From positions 3,038,001 to 3,102,000 of the forward strand of contig CAWDDH010000003.1 in assembly GCA_963801105.1 (NCBI GenBank): DNA of 64,000 nucleotides, written 5' to 3'. How positions within the stretch are numbered: position 1 is the stretch's first letter; each line of letters starts with the position of its first letter. A model generated the notes under the pieces. The model made no database searches and was not told the DNA's origin. It saw only the letters and a list, made by a program, of their open reading frames with translations. Both the position numbers and the translations under genes were made by a program. The stretch comes from JAENVU01 sp963801105 (lineage in GTDB: Bacteria; Actinomycetota; Acidimicrobiia; IMCC26256; JAENVU01). This document shows positions 51,664 to 60,813 of the stretch, in pieces.

Positions 51664-53094
51664 ATGGACGCCATCGCCGAGATCCGGCTGCTCCTGCAGT
51701 CGGGGCACACCCTCATCAGCGTCGAGACCACCGAGGAGACGCGCCTGCTCGCGATCGTGCGGGGCGCGAACGGTGGTGGGCCGCTCTGGACCTGGTCGAG
51801 CGCGAGCGGCCTCAGCCACGAGGGCACCACCCCCATCTACGGCAGCACCGATCCGGCGCAGCTCTTCGACAACCTCCTCGCCCTCCAGGGGCCCTGGACC
51901 GCGATCCTCTGTGATCCGGGCCCGGTGCTCGCCGACCCCACCTCGGTCCGGCGCCTGAAGGAGCTCGCACAACGCGCGGTTCCGGGCCAGAGCGTGGTGC
52001 TCGTCGGCGCGGCGCTCTCCCTCCCCGCCGAGCTCGACGGGCTCGCCCGCGAATGGCGACTCCCACCCCCCGATCTCACCGAGCTGACCGCGGTCGTCGA
52101 GCGGGTCGAGAACCGGCTCGGCCGCCAGGGAGTGGCCCTCGGTCTCGCCGACGCCGACCGACTCCAGCTCGCGCGCGCCCTCGCCGGGGTGACGCTCGTC
52201 GACGCCGAACGCATCCTCACCCAGCGCGGCCTCGCCGACGGACGGCTCGACGCGTCCGACATCGGACCGGCGCTCGGCCTGAAGGCCGAGCTCCTCAACA
52301 CCGACGGAGTCCTCGAGGTCGTGCCGGCCGGCGACGAGCGCCTCGGCGATCTGGGCGGGCTCGACCACCTGAAGGACTGGCTCGCCCAGCGCCTCACCGC
52401 CGGGCTCGAGCGCGCCGTCGACCCGCCGCGCGGCGTGCTGCTCGCCGGCGTGCCGGGCTGTGGCAAGTCCGCCCTCGCCCGGGCGCTCGCCGCGGAATGG
52501 GCCGTCCCTCTGGTGCTGCTCGATCCCGGCCGCATCTACCGCAAGTACATCGGCGAGTCCGAGCAACGCTTCGACGCCGCGCTCGTGACCGTCGCGGCGA
52601 TGGCGCCCGCCGTGCTCTGGATCGACGAGATCGAGAAGGGCTTCGCGACGGGCGGCGAGGACGGCGGCGTCTCCGGCCGGGTGCTCGCCACGTTCCTCCG
52701 CTGGCTCCAGGACCGTGCGCCGGGAGTGTTCGTGGTCGCGACCGCGAACGACGTCACGCGGCTCCCACCCGAGCTGACGCGCAAGGGCCGGTTCGACGAG
52801 CTCTTCTTCGTCGACCTGCCAGACCGCGACGACCGCGCCGCGATCTTCGCGGCCCAGCTCCGCCGGCGCGGCGTGACCCTCGGTACGGACGAACTCGCTC
52901 GCCTTGCCGCCATGACCGACGGGTACTCCGGCGCCGAGATCGAGGCGGCCATCGCGGCGGCTTCCTATGCGGGGCCGGTCACGTTCGCCGCCGTCGCGGC
53001 CGAACTCGCCAGCACGGTGCCCCTCGCGCGCTCGCGCGCCGAGGACATCGCGGCGCTCCGGGCCTGGGCGAACCAACACGCTCGCGCCGCGTAG
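51664..53094 (+). CDS. Ycf46-type AAA ATPase
   Basis: The 476-residue product has an N-terminal region of about 230 residues (ISVETTEETRLLAIVRG, TDPAQLFDNLLALQGPWTAILCD) and a C-terminal AAA domain with Walker A GVPGCGKS (about 261-268), Walker B VLWIDEIEKGF (about 318), sensor-1 VVATANDV and arginine finger LTRKGRFDELFFVDLP. This arrangement fits the Ycf46/AAA family known from cyanobacteria and plastids, where a link to CO2 use has been reported. In actinobacteria its role is unclear. It follows the aldehyde dehydrogenase by 8 nt and may be co-transcribed. Confidence 0.85.
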   Translation: MDAIAEIRLLLQSGHTLISVETTEETRLLAIVRGANGGGPLWTWSSASGLSHEGTTPIYGSTDPAQLFDNLLALQGPWTAILCDPGPVLADPTSVRRLKELAQRAVPGQSVVLVGAALSLPAELDGLAREWRLPPPDLTELTAVVERVENRLGRQGVALGLADADRLQLARALAGVTLVDAERILTQRGLADGRLDASDIGPALGLKAELLNTDGVLEVVPAGDERLGDLGGLDHLKDWLAQRLTAGLERAVDPPRGVLLAGVPGCGKSALARALAAEWAVPLVLLDPGRIYRKYIGESEQRFDAALVTVAAMAPAVLWIDEIEKGFATGGEDGGVSGRVLATFLRWLQDRAPGVFVVATANDVTRLPPELTRKGRFDELFFVDLPDRDDRAAIFAAQLRRRGVTLGTDELARLAAMTDGYSGAEIEAAIAAASYAGPVTFAAVAAELASTVPLARSRAEDIAALRAWANQHARAA

Positions 53095-53108
53095 GCGCGA
53101 CCGGCGCG

Positions 53109-53573
53109 CTACGCGCCGATGACGTCGGGGCGGGGCAGGCCGTTGGCCTCGCAGAGGGCGAAATACGAGTCGCGCACCAGGCCCGCGTCGATCACCGACT
53201 CCACGTTGCCGTCGGCGTCGAGGTTGAGGTTCGCACCGTAGATCGCGAACCAGACGTCGGTCATGCCGTCGTTCTCGGCGGGAACGGTCAAGGTGTGGAT
53301 CGAACCGGCCGGCTCGTAGAGGTAGGAGCCCGCGACGTTGACCTCGGGATACTCGAGGTACTTCCACGATCCGCTCAGCGTGAGCGCGAAGACCTCACCG
53401 GTGTGCTTGTGGGTCGGGACGGTCACCCCCGGTTCGAACTTGGTGCGGACCACCCACAGGCCGGCCTCCACGTTCACCTGGAGGAGCTGGAGGTGGGTCC
53501 CGTCGCCGAGCGGCACAAAGGGCAGCTCGGACTCGCCGCGGTGCAGTGCCTTGGGAATGTCGAGCATCGTCAT
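53109..53573 (-). CDS. Cupin-domain protein, dihydroxyacetophenone-dioxygenase-like
   Basis: The 154-residue product is a single cupin. The first motif reads VPTHKHTGEVFALTLSGSWKYLEYPEVNVAGSY with two histidines and a glutamate, and the second motif is PAGSIHTLTVP with a further histidine. The pattern resembles 2,4'-dihydroxyacetophenone dioxygenase and ChrR-type cupins, so a mononuclear metal site is expected. ATG 53573 lies 7 nt after TACACT (53581-53586). It is convergent with the AAA ATPase by 14 nt. The substrate is unknown. Confidence 0.8.
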   Translation of the reverse strand: MTMLDIPKALHRGESELPFVPLGDGTHLQLLQVNVEAGLWVVRTKFEPGVTVPTHKHTGEVFALTLSGSWKYLEYPEVNVAGSYLYEPAGSIHTLTVPAENDGMTDVWFAIYGANLNLDADGNVESVIDAGLVRDSYFALCEANGLPRPDVIGA

Positions 53574-53580
53574 GGGTCCG

Positions 53581-53586
53581 AGTGTA
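53581..53586 (-). promoter_or_regulatory. -10 hexamer TACACT, cupin gene
   Basis: TACACT is 7 nt before ATG 53573, a leaderless arrangement. Confidence 0.5.
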
Positions 53587-53607
53587 CGGCTGCTCGCGCC
53601 GGGCGTG

Positions 53608-53840
53608 TCAGGTCGCCCGGAATGCCTCCACGACGGGCTCGGTCCCGCTCGATGCCACCCCGCCCACCACATAGACGGTGTCACCGACCACCATCGTCTC
53701 GCCGACGAAGAACGGGACGGAGGCATGCCAGGTCGGCTCGCAGACCACGGGGGTCCACATCGGAGCACAGGCCACCGGCACGCCGCTGCACCCTCGGACC
53801 CCGCCGGCGTCGAAGGCGGCGGCGACCCTTCCGGCCAGGC
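53608..53840 (-). pseudogene. Fragment of a PQQ-like beta-propeller protein
   Basis: The minus strand reads RVAAAFDAGGVRGCSGVPVACAP..., then TVYVVGGVASSGTEPVVEAFRAT and a stop at 53608. AFDAxGVxxCSGxPxxCxP followed by W is the repeat unit of PQQ-like beta-propeller proteins, including the two cysteines. No upstream start gives a full gene; the open frame runs back into the D-aminoacylase gene. The only start inside is GTG 53781, leaving 57 residues. It looks like the last blades of a lost gene, sandwiched between complete genes. A short real protein is less likely. Confidence 0.4.
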
Positions 53841-55537
53841 CTACGCGTCGGGGGCCGAGCGGAGCAGGCGACCAGCGAGCGCGCCGGTGTGCTCACCGTG
53901 CTCCATGAACACCTCGCCGTTCACGATGGTGGCGTCGTAGCCGGTCGCGCGCTGGACATAGCGGCCGGCGCCGTTCGGGAAATCATGCTCGTAGGTCGGC
54001 TGCGGGAGCCGCATGCCCTCGAGGTCGACCACGTTGAGGTCCGCGAACGCGCCGGGGCGCAGCACGCCACGGTCGGAGATGCTGAAGAGCTCCGCGGTGT
54101 CCGAGGTCAGCCGTCGGACCGCCTCGCCCATCGACATGAGCTGACGGTCCCGGACCCAGTACGTGAGGAAGAACGTCGGCTGGCTCGAGTCCATGATCAT
54201 GCCGACGTGGGCCCCCGCGTCGGCCAGCCCCAGCACGCTGTCGGGGTGGCGCAGCATTCCCTCCACCGCGCCGAGGTCGTCGTTCAGGAACGGCCAGTTC
54301 ACGAGCACGCGCCCGTCGCGCTCGTCGCAGATCTGGAGGAACGCCTCTGCAACGCCGACCCCCCGTCGCCGGGCGTGCGCGGCGAGCGTGTCGTCGGCAC
54401 CGAGGTCGTAGCGGGCGTCGCCCTCGGGCAGCACGTACATCTCGGTCATCGGGATCGTCGGCACTCCCTCGGCCGCGCCGATCAGCTCGGCCCGGCGCGC
54501 GGGGTCCCGGATCAGGGCGAGGCGGTCCGCGAACGGGAGGTCGCGCAGCCCCTTCCACGCGGGTGAGGCGTCGAACGGCGTCCGGAACTGCAGACCGAAC
54601 AGGAGCCCGATCCCCCGCGCGGTGGTCTGGGGGCGCAGACGCGCACCGAGCGCGTTCTGCGCCTCGACCTCCGCCAGGGCCTCGACGTCGATCCCTGGCA
54701 CCTTCTTGGTCTGGCTCAGGCCGAACGTGGCCGGCCGGCCGGTCATCCGGCTGATCTCGCCCAGCAGCGCGACCTCGGGCGCGTTCGCCGACTCCCGTCC
54801 GCGCCCCGCTCCCCCAACGCCGACGCCGCCTCGAAGACCCCGCGCCGTCGATCGCCGAGCACCCTCCCGATCTCCATCAGCTCCCGCGCGTCGGCCGTGG
54901 TCCCCGGGACGACCCGGCCGTCGGGCACGCGGTGCAACGCGGTACGGGAGGTCGAGAACCCGAGCGCGCCGGCGTCGATCGCCTCGGCGACCAACTCGCA
55001 CATCGCCGCGACATCGGCATCGGACGCGGGCACGTCGTCGAGCGCGCGCGCACCCATCGCGTGGATGCGCACCGCACAGTGCCCGACCATGCCACCGGTG
55101 TTGAGCCCCTTGGGCATCCGGTCGATCGAGTCCAGGTACTCGCCGTAGGACTCCCAGTCCCACGGCAGGCCGCTCATGATCGCGTGGGCCGGAATGTCCT
55201 CGACCGACTCCATCATCTCGGCGAGGAACTCGCGATCAGCCGGCCTGCACGGCGCGAACGTGACCCCGCAGTTGCCGAGCACCACCGACGTGACCCCGTG
55301 CCAGCACGACGACGACCCGATCGGGTCCCACGCGATCTGCGCGTCGAGATGGGTGTGGATGTCGACGAAACCGGGAGTCACGTACCGTCCCTCGGCGTCG
55401 ACCTCACGCCGGCCGGGGCCGTCGACCGCGCCGACGGCGGTGATGCGGTCGCCGTCGATCGCGACGTCGGCGGGGACCGGCTCGGCACCGGTCCCGTCGA
55501 CGACGAGGCCGGCCCGGATGACGAGATCGTGCGTCAT
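53841..55537 (-). pseudogene. D-aminoacylase-type amidohydrolase (copy 2), interrupted by one frame break
   Basis: The intact sense is an N-acyl-D-amino-acid deacylase family enzyme of about 565 residues, a paralogue of the gene at 830. From ATG 55537 it reads MTHDLVIRAGLVVDGTG, the metal motif PGFVDIHTHLDAQ, GNCGVTFAPCRPAD and VEDIP. After ERGADG at about 54792-54796 the frame moves by -1 (a lost base), and SANAPEVALLGEISRMTGRPATFGLSQ follows. The C-terminal half has LGLADAGAHVGMIMDSSQPTFF and the final beta domain. An LLM oxidoreductase gene follows upstream in gene order after 31 nt, so the two may be co-transcribed. Confidence 0.82.
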
Positions 55538-55568
55538 GACTCTCCCCCAGTTCGCGTTGCCGGCGAGC

Positions 55569-56477
55569 CTAGGGCCGGAGCGCCTGCACCAGCTCGGAGA
55601 GGAACGGCTCGATGTCGTCCCGCGTGCGCAGGAACCGCCCGAGCGCGACGGAGATGCTCGTCACGCCCATCGCCACCAGGCGATCCACCGGTGCGACGGT
55701 CGCCGCCGCGTCCACACGCCCGTCGTCGCCGGTGACGACCGGGATGCCCACGCGCACGCCGAGGCCGTCGGGATCGCGGCCTCGGTCGGCGAACGCCCCG
55801 CGGAGCGTCTCGATGCCGGCGCCGATCTCCTCGACGGTCGGGCCGAGCGGGAGCCACCCGTCGCCGAGCGTCGCGATGCGCGCGACCATCGGCGCGGTGA
55901 GCGACCCGCCGTACCAGACCGGCAACCGCGCCTGGACGGGACGCGGCGCGGACCAGACGTCGGTGAACGCGATCGTCTCCGCCGAGAAGGAGACCGGCGG
56001 CGGCTCCTCCCACAGCGCGCGGCAGGCCGCGACCGCGTCGTCCATCCGGCGCGTCCGGCCCGTGAACGCCATCCCGGGCTCGATGAACTCCTCGCGCTGC
56101 CATCCGGTACCGACGCCCAGGTCGACCCGGCCGCGCGAGAGCACGTCGAGGGTCGCCACCGACTTGGCGAGCAGCAGGACGGGCCGCAGCGGTGCGATGA
56201 GCACGCCCGTGCCGAGCCGGACCCGGCTCGTGGCGCCGGCGATCGCGGCCAGCGTCGTGAGCGGCTCGAGCCAGGGCTCGTCGGGCGGGTACGGGAACCG
56301 CGCGGCGTACGGGTAGCGGTCCAGTCGCGGCCCGATCGCGATGTGGTCGGGCATCACGAGCTGGTCGACGCCGAGCTCGTCGGCCCGACGGGCCGTCTCG
56401 ACGACGGCGGCGAGATCGGTGCCGAACAGCCGGCTCAGGCCCGACACGGTCACCGACAGTGCAACGCGGTTCGGCAT
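55569..56477 (-). CDS. LLM-class F420-dependent oxidoreductase (copy 2)
   Basis: The 302-residue product is a luciferase-like TIM-barrel oxidoreductase with GVDQLVMPDHIAIGPRLDRYP, VRLGTGVLIAPLRPVLLLAKSVATLDVLSRGRVDLGVGTGW and VWYGGSLTAPMVARIATLGDGWLPLG. Use of F420 is inferred from the actinobacterial subgroup. ATG 56477 lies 7 nt after TACGCT (56485-56490), fixing the start; the longer frame to 56603 is antisense to the DMT transporter. It heads a likely operon with the D-aminoacylase-type gene 31 nt downstream. The substrate is unknown. Confidence 0.88.
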   Translation of the reverse strand: MPNRVALSVTVSGLSRLFGTDLAAVVETARRADELGVDQLVMPDHIAIGPRLDRYPYAARFPYPPDEPWLEPLTTLAAIAGATSRVRLGTGVLIAPLRPVLLLAKSVATLDVLSRGRVDLGVGTGWQREEFIEPGMAFTGRTRRMDDAVAACRALWEEPPPVSFSAETIAFTDVWSAPRPVQARLPVWYGGSLTAPMVARIATLGDGWLPLGPTVEEIGAGIETLRGAFADRGRDPDGLGVRVGIPVVTGDDGRVDAAATVAPVDRLVAMGVTSISVALGRFLRTRDDIEPFLSELVQALRP

Positions 56478-56484
56478 CCGCGGG

Positions 56485-56490
56485 AGCGTA
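56485..56490 (-). promoter_or_regulatory. -10 hexamer TACGCT, LLM oxidoreductase copy 2
   Basis: TACGCT is 7 nt before ATG 56477, a leaderless arrangement. Confidence 0.5.
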
Positions 56491-56499
56491 CTGTTCGGT

Positions 56500-57468
56500 A
56501 TGCCCTGGCTCGCCGTGCTGCTCGTGCTCGGCGCGGACGCGCTCTTCGCGGTCGGGGCGGTCGCCCAGCAACAGGAGGCGTCGCGCCTCGTCGACTCGGG
56601 CATCTCGTTCGTCCGTCGGCTGCTCAGCCGACCGCGCTGGTGGGCCGCGACGTTCGGCGGAGGCGTCGGCTATCTGCTCCAGGCGGCTGGGCTCGCAGTC
56701 GGCTCGATCCTCGTGGTGCAGCCGCTCCTGATCCTCTCGCTCGTGTTCGCGCTGCCCCTGAGCTCGCGGTGGAACGCACGTCCGGTCCGGGGCACCGACG
56801 TGGCGTGGGCCGGAGCGATCGCGGTCGCGCTCGCGGTGTTCCTGGCGGTCGGTCATCCCGACGGCGGCCGGGACACCACCACCTTCTCCCACTGGATCCC
56901 CTCGATCGTCGGCGCCGGTGCGGTGTGCGTCGTGGGCGCGGCACTGGCGCTCGGCCGGTCGGTCCGCTTGCGCAGCCTCGGGCTGGCGATGATCGCCGGA
57001 ACGCTGTTCGGCTTCGCCTCCGCCCTCACCAAGTCCCTCATGCACCTCGCGGGTGAGGGCCTCGGCGTCGCCCTCACCTCGTGGGAGACCTACGCCGTGA
57101 TCGGTACGGGCGTCCTCGGGTTCGTGTGCCAGCAGCTCGCCTTCCAGGCCGGATCGCTCGAGATCTCCTTCCCCGCGGCGACCGTGCTCGATCCGGTCGT
57201 GAGCGTCGCGGTCGGCATCGCGGCGCTGGACGAGCGCATCCGCGCCGACGGCGCCGACTGGATCCTCATCGCGGTGAGTGCGGCGGTGATGGTGCTCGGC
57301 ACCATCGTGCTTGCTCGCGCCGGCGCGCCGACGTCGGCCCCGGCTCAGGCGACCTCGGACACCCCGACCGGGCCCGGTGGGTGCTCGTCGGAGCCCCCAC
57401 CCACCGCGACGGGGACGAGCAGCGACCGACCGAACGGCAGGCTCACGAAGCCCTCGGCCCCGGCGTAG
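56500..57468 (+). CDS. DMT-family (EamA/NIPA-like) membrane transporter
   Basis: The 322-residue product is a membrane protein with about nine hydrophobic segments, starting MPWLAVLLVLGADALFAVGAV and including GYLLQAAGLAVGSILVVQPLLIL, AIAVALAVFLAV, VGAGAVCVVGAALALG, LAMIAGTLFGFASAL and LIAVSAAVMVLGTIVLARAG. The pattern (paired halves, PLLIL loops) fits drug/metabolite or NIPA-like transporters; the cargo is unknown. The last about 40 residues (SDTPTGPGGCSSEPPPTATG...) are low-complexity and overlap the end of the lysyl-tRNA synthetase fusion on the other strand by 124 nt, so the true stop may be a mutated readthrough. It is divergent from the LLM gene. Confidence 0.82.
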   Translation: MPWLAVLLVLGADALFAVGAVAQQQEASRLVDSGISFVRRLLSRPRWWAATFGGGVGYLLQAAGLAVGSILVVQPLLILSLVFALPLSSRWNARPVRGTDVAWAGAIAVALAVFLAVGHPDGGRDTTTFSHWIPSIVGAGAVCVVGAALALGRSVRLRSLGLAMIAGTLFGFASALTKSLMHLAGEGLGVALTSWETYAVIGTGVLGFVCQQLAFQAGSLEISFPAATVLDPVVSVAVGIAALDERIRADGADWILIAVSAAVMVLGTIVLARAGAPTSAPAQATSDTPTGPGGCSSEPPPTATGTSSDRPNGRLTKPSAPA

Positions 57469-60400
57469 AGGATCGCGACACGCGGGAGGTCCGAGGCGTC
57501 CGCGTACACGATGCTCCGGGGCAGCCACTCGGGAGCGAACTTCTCGTTGAAGGTCCGGAGCGACTCGATCTGGAAGTACGGATTGAAGCGTCGGATCCCC
57601 CAGGCCGCGACCCGGCGCAGCGGCCCGTGCTGGATCTCCGGGTCGAGCAGGCGGCCGAACGCCGCGAAGTTCATCGACAGCCGGCGCACTCCCCGATCCG
57701 CCAGCGCCGCCGCGGTCCGCACCATCAGGAACTCGGTGATCCCGTTGGGTGCGCCCGGGTCGTGCCGCATCAGGTCCAGCGTGTAGCCGCGCTGGCGCCC
57801 GTAGGCCGGGACGATGCGGAGGAACCCGGTCGGCGTGCCGTCGGGTCCGGTCGCGATCGCCAGCAGGAACTCCGGATTCGTGCCCTCGACGTCCTTCGAG
57901 AGGGTCATCGTGAACCCGCGCTCGGGCTCCTCACCACGCCAGCGCCGGCTGATGGCGTTCAGGGCGTCGATGGTCGCGGCCGACGCGGCCGACTCGGGCA
58001 CGAGCCGGAACGTGTGGGTCTTCGCGACGCGACGCGCGGCCTGGTGGATGCTCTTGCTGCCCGCGCCACGCGCCAGCGCGTCGCACCAGACGATTGCCTC
58101 GTCCCCGAGATACACGTGGCGCAGTCCTCGCGACGAGTAGAGCGGGAGGTCGCCCTCCCGGACGGCGAGGAACGCCGGGCGCCAGCCACGGGTCCGGCAG
58201 AACGCGAGGAACTCGTCGACGACGAGCGCGACCGACTCCGGCCGACCGATGGGGTCGCCCGCCGCGAGCCCGTACCCGCCGAGGTACGTGTACGCGATCA
58301 TCGCCTCGCCGTCGGAGCAGAAGAAGAAGCTCTTGTCGTCGCGCAGCGAGAAGTACGCCAGGGTGTCCCATCCGTACTCGTGCACGAGCCGATCGGCACG
58401 CGCCCAGTCCTCGTCGCGGTGCGGGTCGCGGGTGACGAGCGGGCGGAACACCGTCACGACGAGCGCGACGATCCCGAAGATGCCGACCGCGAGGAGCGCC
58501 GCGGGATAGAAGTCCTGGAAGAAGCGGCCGTGGTACGTGTACGGGCCGGACACCCCGACCAGACCGAGCGTGACGGTCTCGATCGCACCGGCGAAGGTCG
58601 GCTCCGGCGTGATGTGCCCGCGGTCGAACAGCAGCGCGAGCGTCCCGAAGCCGTACACGACCACGACGTAGACCGGGAACCGGCGCGCGAGCCGCCAGAT
58701 CGACGGCGGGTCACTCGGCGCCGTGAACCGGTCACGGTTGAGCACCAGCAGCACCAGCAGCAGCAGCGAGTAGGCCGCCGCCACCAGGTGCGGGCCCTTG
58801 ACGAGCTGCAGCACCGTGCTCAACGCCGCCGCCCCCAGCGTCAGCTGCCAGGCGCGCCGCTTCCCGGTGCGCAGCTGGTCGGCGAGGGTCAGGAAGACGA
58901 GGCCGATGAGCACCGTCGCGATCCGCCCACCGGCCCGCAGCTCGAACGGGAGGATCGTGTCGCGGACCGGCTCCACCTGGCGCTGGAACCACGGCACGAG
59001 CGCGGAGACCGACAGCACCCCCGCGAGGGTGACGAGGACCGTGATCAACCGCGTCGGCAACCGTGACGTCGTGGGCGCCGGTGGCGGCGCGGCCGCGAGG
59101 GCGGCGACGGTCGCCAACAGCTCGGGCGGATCGTCGGCCGCGGTCTCGGGCCCGCCGCCGCTCGACGCGCCGAGACCGCCCATGCCCGGCTCGGGCCGCA
59201 GCGTCGGGAACAGGATCACCTCGCGGATCGACGGCGTGCCCGTGAGCAGCATCACCAGTCGGTCGATGCCGAGCCCGAGCCCGCCCGTCGGGGGCATGCC
59301 GTACTCCAGCGCCCGGACATAGTCGAGGTCGACGTCGCCGGCCTCGGCATCCCCGGCGCGCTTGTGCGCGGCCTCCGCCTCGAAGCGTGCGAGCTGGTCG
59401 ACCGGGTCGTTGAGCTCGCTGTACGCGTTGGCCAGCTCGTGCCGGTTGACGACGAGCTCGAAGCGCTCGACCAGCGTCGGATCCTCCCGGTGGGCGCGCG
59501 CGAGCGGTGACACCTCACGCGGGTGGTCGAGCACGAAGGTCGGTTGGACGAGCTTGTCCTCGACGAGCTCGTCGTAGACCTCGTTGGTGAGCTTGCCCGG
59601 GCCCCACTCCGGCTCGAACGCGAGGTCGAGACCGCGCAGCACCGTGCGTGCCTCCTCCAGCTCCATCGCGGGGTGGATGTCGACGCCGGCGTGCTCCTTG
59701 ATGAGGTCGACCATCGTCGCCCGCCGGAACGGTCCCGCCAGGTCGATCGTCTCCTCGCCCACGGTGACCCGCATCTCCGGCACGACCGCCCGCGCGCTCT
59801 CGACCACGAGCCCCTCGACGAGGTCCATCATGTCGTGGTAGTCGCCGAAGGCCTGGTACGCCTCGAGCATGGTGAACTCGGGATTGTGGGTCGTGTCGAC
59901 GCCCTCGTTGCGGAACACGCGACCAATCTCGAAGACGCGGTCGAGGCCACCCACGATGAGCCGCTTCAGGTGCAGCTCCAGCGCGATTCGCAGGTACATG
60001 TCCTGGCCGAGCGCGTTGTGGTGGGTGACGAAGGGCCGCGCGGTCGCGCCCCCCTGGATCGTCTGGAGCACCGGACCCTCGACCTCGAGGAAGTTGCGTT
60101 CGGCGAGGTGCCGGCGCAGCGTCGCGATGATCTCGATGCGGTCCAGCGCGATGCGACGCGCGTCGTCGTTGACGACGAGGTCCACGTAGCGCTGCCGATA
60201 GCGCGTGTCGACGTCGACCAGGCCGTGCCACTTGTCGGGGAGCGGTCGGACAGCCTTGGCGAGGAGCACGAAGGACTCGACGGCCACGCTGAGCTCGCCC
60301 CGGCGCGTGGTCATCACGGTGCCCTCGACGCCGACCCAATCCCCCCGGTCGAGGTGGTCGAACTCCTGGTGCCGCTCGTCGCCGAGCTCGTTCGTGCTCA

Positions 60401-60806
60401 CGAAGAGCTGGATCGCGCCGTCGCGGTCCTGGAGCGTCGCGAAGCTCAGCTTCCCCTGGCGGCGCAACAGCAGGAGGCGGCCCGCGACCCGCACGCGGTC
60501 CTCGGTGGTCTCCCCCGCGGGGAGGTCGCCGTGCTCGGCCCGGATGCTCCCGGCCGTGGCCGTCGCGTCGAAGCGGACCGGGTAGGGCTCGACGCCCGCG
60601 GCACGCATGGCCTCGATCTTCGCCAGCCGCTGCTCGCGCTGGTCGCGCAGCTGCTCGGGCGACTGCGCGCCGGGTCCGTCCTCGGTCCCGGTGGCGGCGT
60701 CGGAGCCGCTAACTTGCCCGGGCCGGGCCGCCTCGGACGACGACTCGGCGCCGGTCGTGGCGCCGGTCGTGGCGCCGGTGTGCTCGGCGTCGGAAGCGTC
60801 GGACAT
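57345..60806 (-). CDS. lysX: Lysyl-tRNA synthetase fused to C-terminal MprF-type lysyl-lipid synthase
   Basis: The 1153-residue product has an acidic N-terminal tail, a complete class II lysyl-tRNA synthetase (about 60-530; motif 2 FRNEGVDTTHNPEFTMLEAY near 296, motif 3 GLGLGIDRLVMLL near 508), then five or six membrane segments (about 580-790) and a DUF2156/MprF-type lysyltransferase domain (GLAAGDPIGRPE, RGWRPAFLAVRE, about 795-1110). It should charge tRNA-Lys and transfer lysine to phosphatidylglycerol, giving resistance to cationic peptides. In mycobacterial LysX the membrane/MprF part comes first and LysRS last; here the order is reversed. ATG 60806 is 7 nt after TAGCCT (60814-60819). 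The C-terminus overlaps the DMT gene. Confidence 0.92.
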   Translation of the reverse strand: MSDASDAEHTGATTGATTGAESSSEAARPGQVSGSDAATGTEDGPGAQSPEQLRDQREQRLAKIEAMRAAGVEPYPVRFDATATAGSIRAEHGDLPAGETTEDRVRVAGRLLLLRRQGKLSFATLQDRDGAIQLFVSTNELGDERHQEFDHLDRGDWVGVEGTVMTTRRGELSVAVESFVLLAKAVRPLPDKWHGLVDVDTRYRQRYVDLVVNDDARRIALDRIEIIATLRRHLAERNFLEVEGPVLQTIQGGATARPFVTHHNALGQDMYLRIALELHLKRLIVGGLDRVFEIGRVFRNEGVDTTHNPEFTMLEAYQAFGDYHDMMDLVEGLVVESARAVVPEMRVTVGEETIDLAGPFRRATMVDLIKEHAGVDIHPAMELEEARTVLRGLDLAFEPEWGPGKLTNEVYDELVEDKLVQPTFVLDHPREVSPLARAHREDPTLVERFELVVNRHELANAYSELNDPVDQLARFEAEAAHKRAGDAEAGDVDLDYVRALEYGMPPTGGLGLGIDRLVMLLTGTPSIREVILFPTLRPEPGMGGLGASSGGGPETAADDPPELLATVAALAAAPPPAPTTSRLPTRLITVLVTLAGVLSVSALVPWFQRQVEPVRDTILPFELRAGGRIATVLIGLVFLTLADQLRTGKRRAWQLTLGAAALSTVLQLVKGPHLVAAAYSLLLLVLLVLNRDRFTAPSDPPSIWRLARRFPVYVVVVYGFGTLALLFDRGHITPEPTFAGAIETVTLGLVGVSGPYTYHGRFFQDFYPAALLAVGIFGIVALVVTVFRPLVTRDPHRDEDWARADRLVHEYGWDTLAYFSLRDDKSFFFCSDGEAMIAYTYLGGYGLAAGDPIGRPESVALVVDEFLAFCRTRGWRPAFLAVREGDLPLYSSRGLRHVYLGDEAIVWCDALARGAGSKSIHQAARRVAKTHTFRLVPESAASAATIDALNAISRRWRGEEPERGFTMTLSKDVEGTNPEFLLAIATGPDGTPTGFLRIVPAYGRQRGYTLDLMRHDPGAPNGITEFLMVRTAAALADRGVRRLSMNFAAFGRLLDPEIQHGPLRRVAAWGIRRFNPYFQIESLRTFNEKFAPEWLPRSIVYADASDLPRVAILYAGAEGFVSLPFGRSLLVPVAVGGGSDEHPPGPVGVSEVA

Positions 60807-60813
60807 CGCAGCG

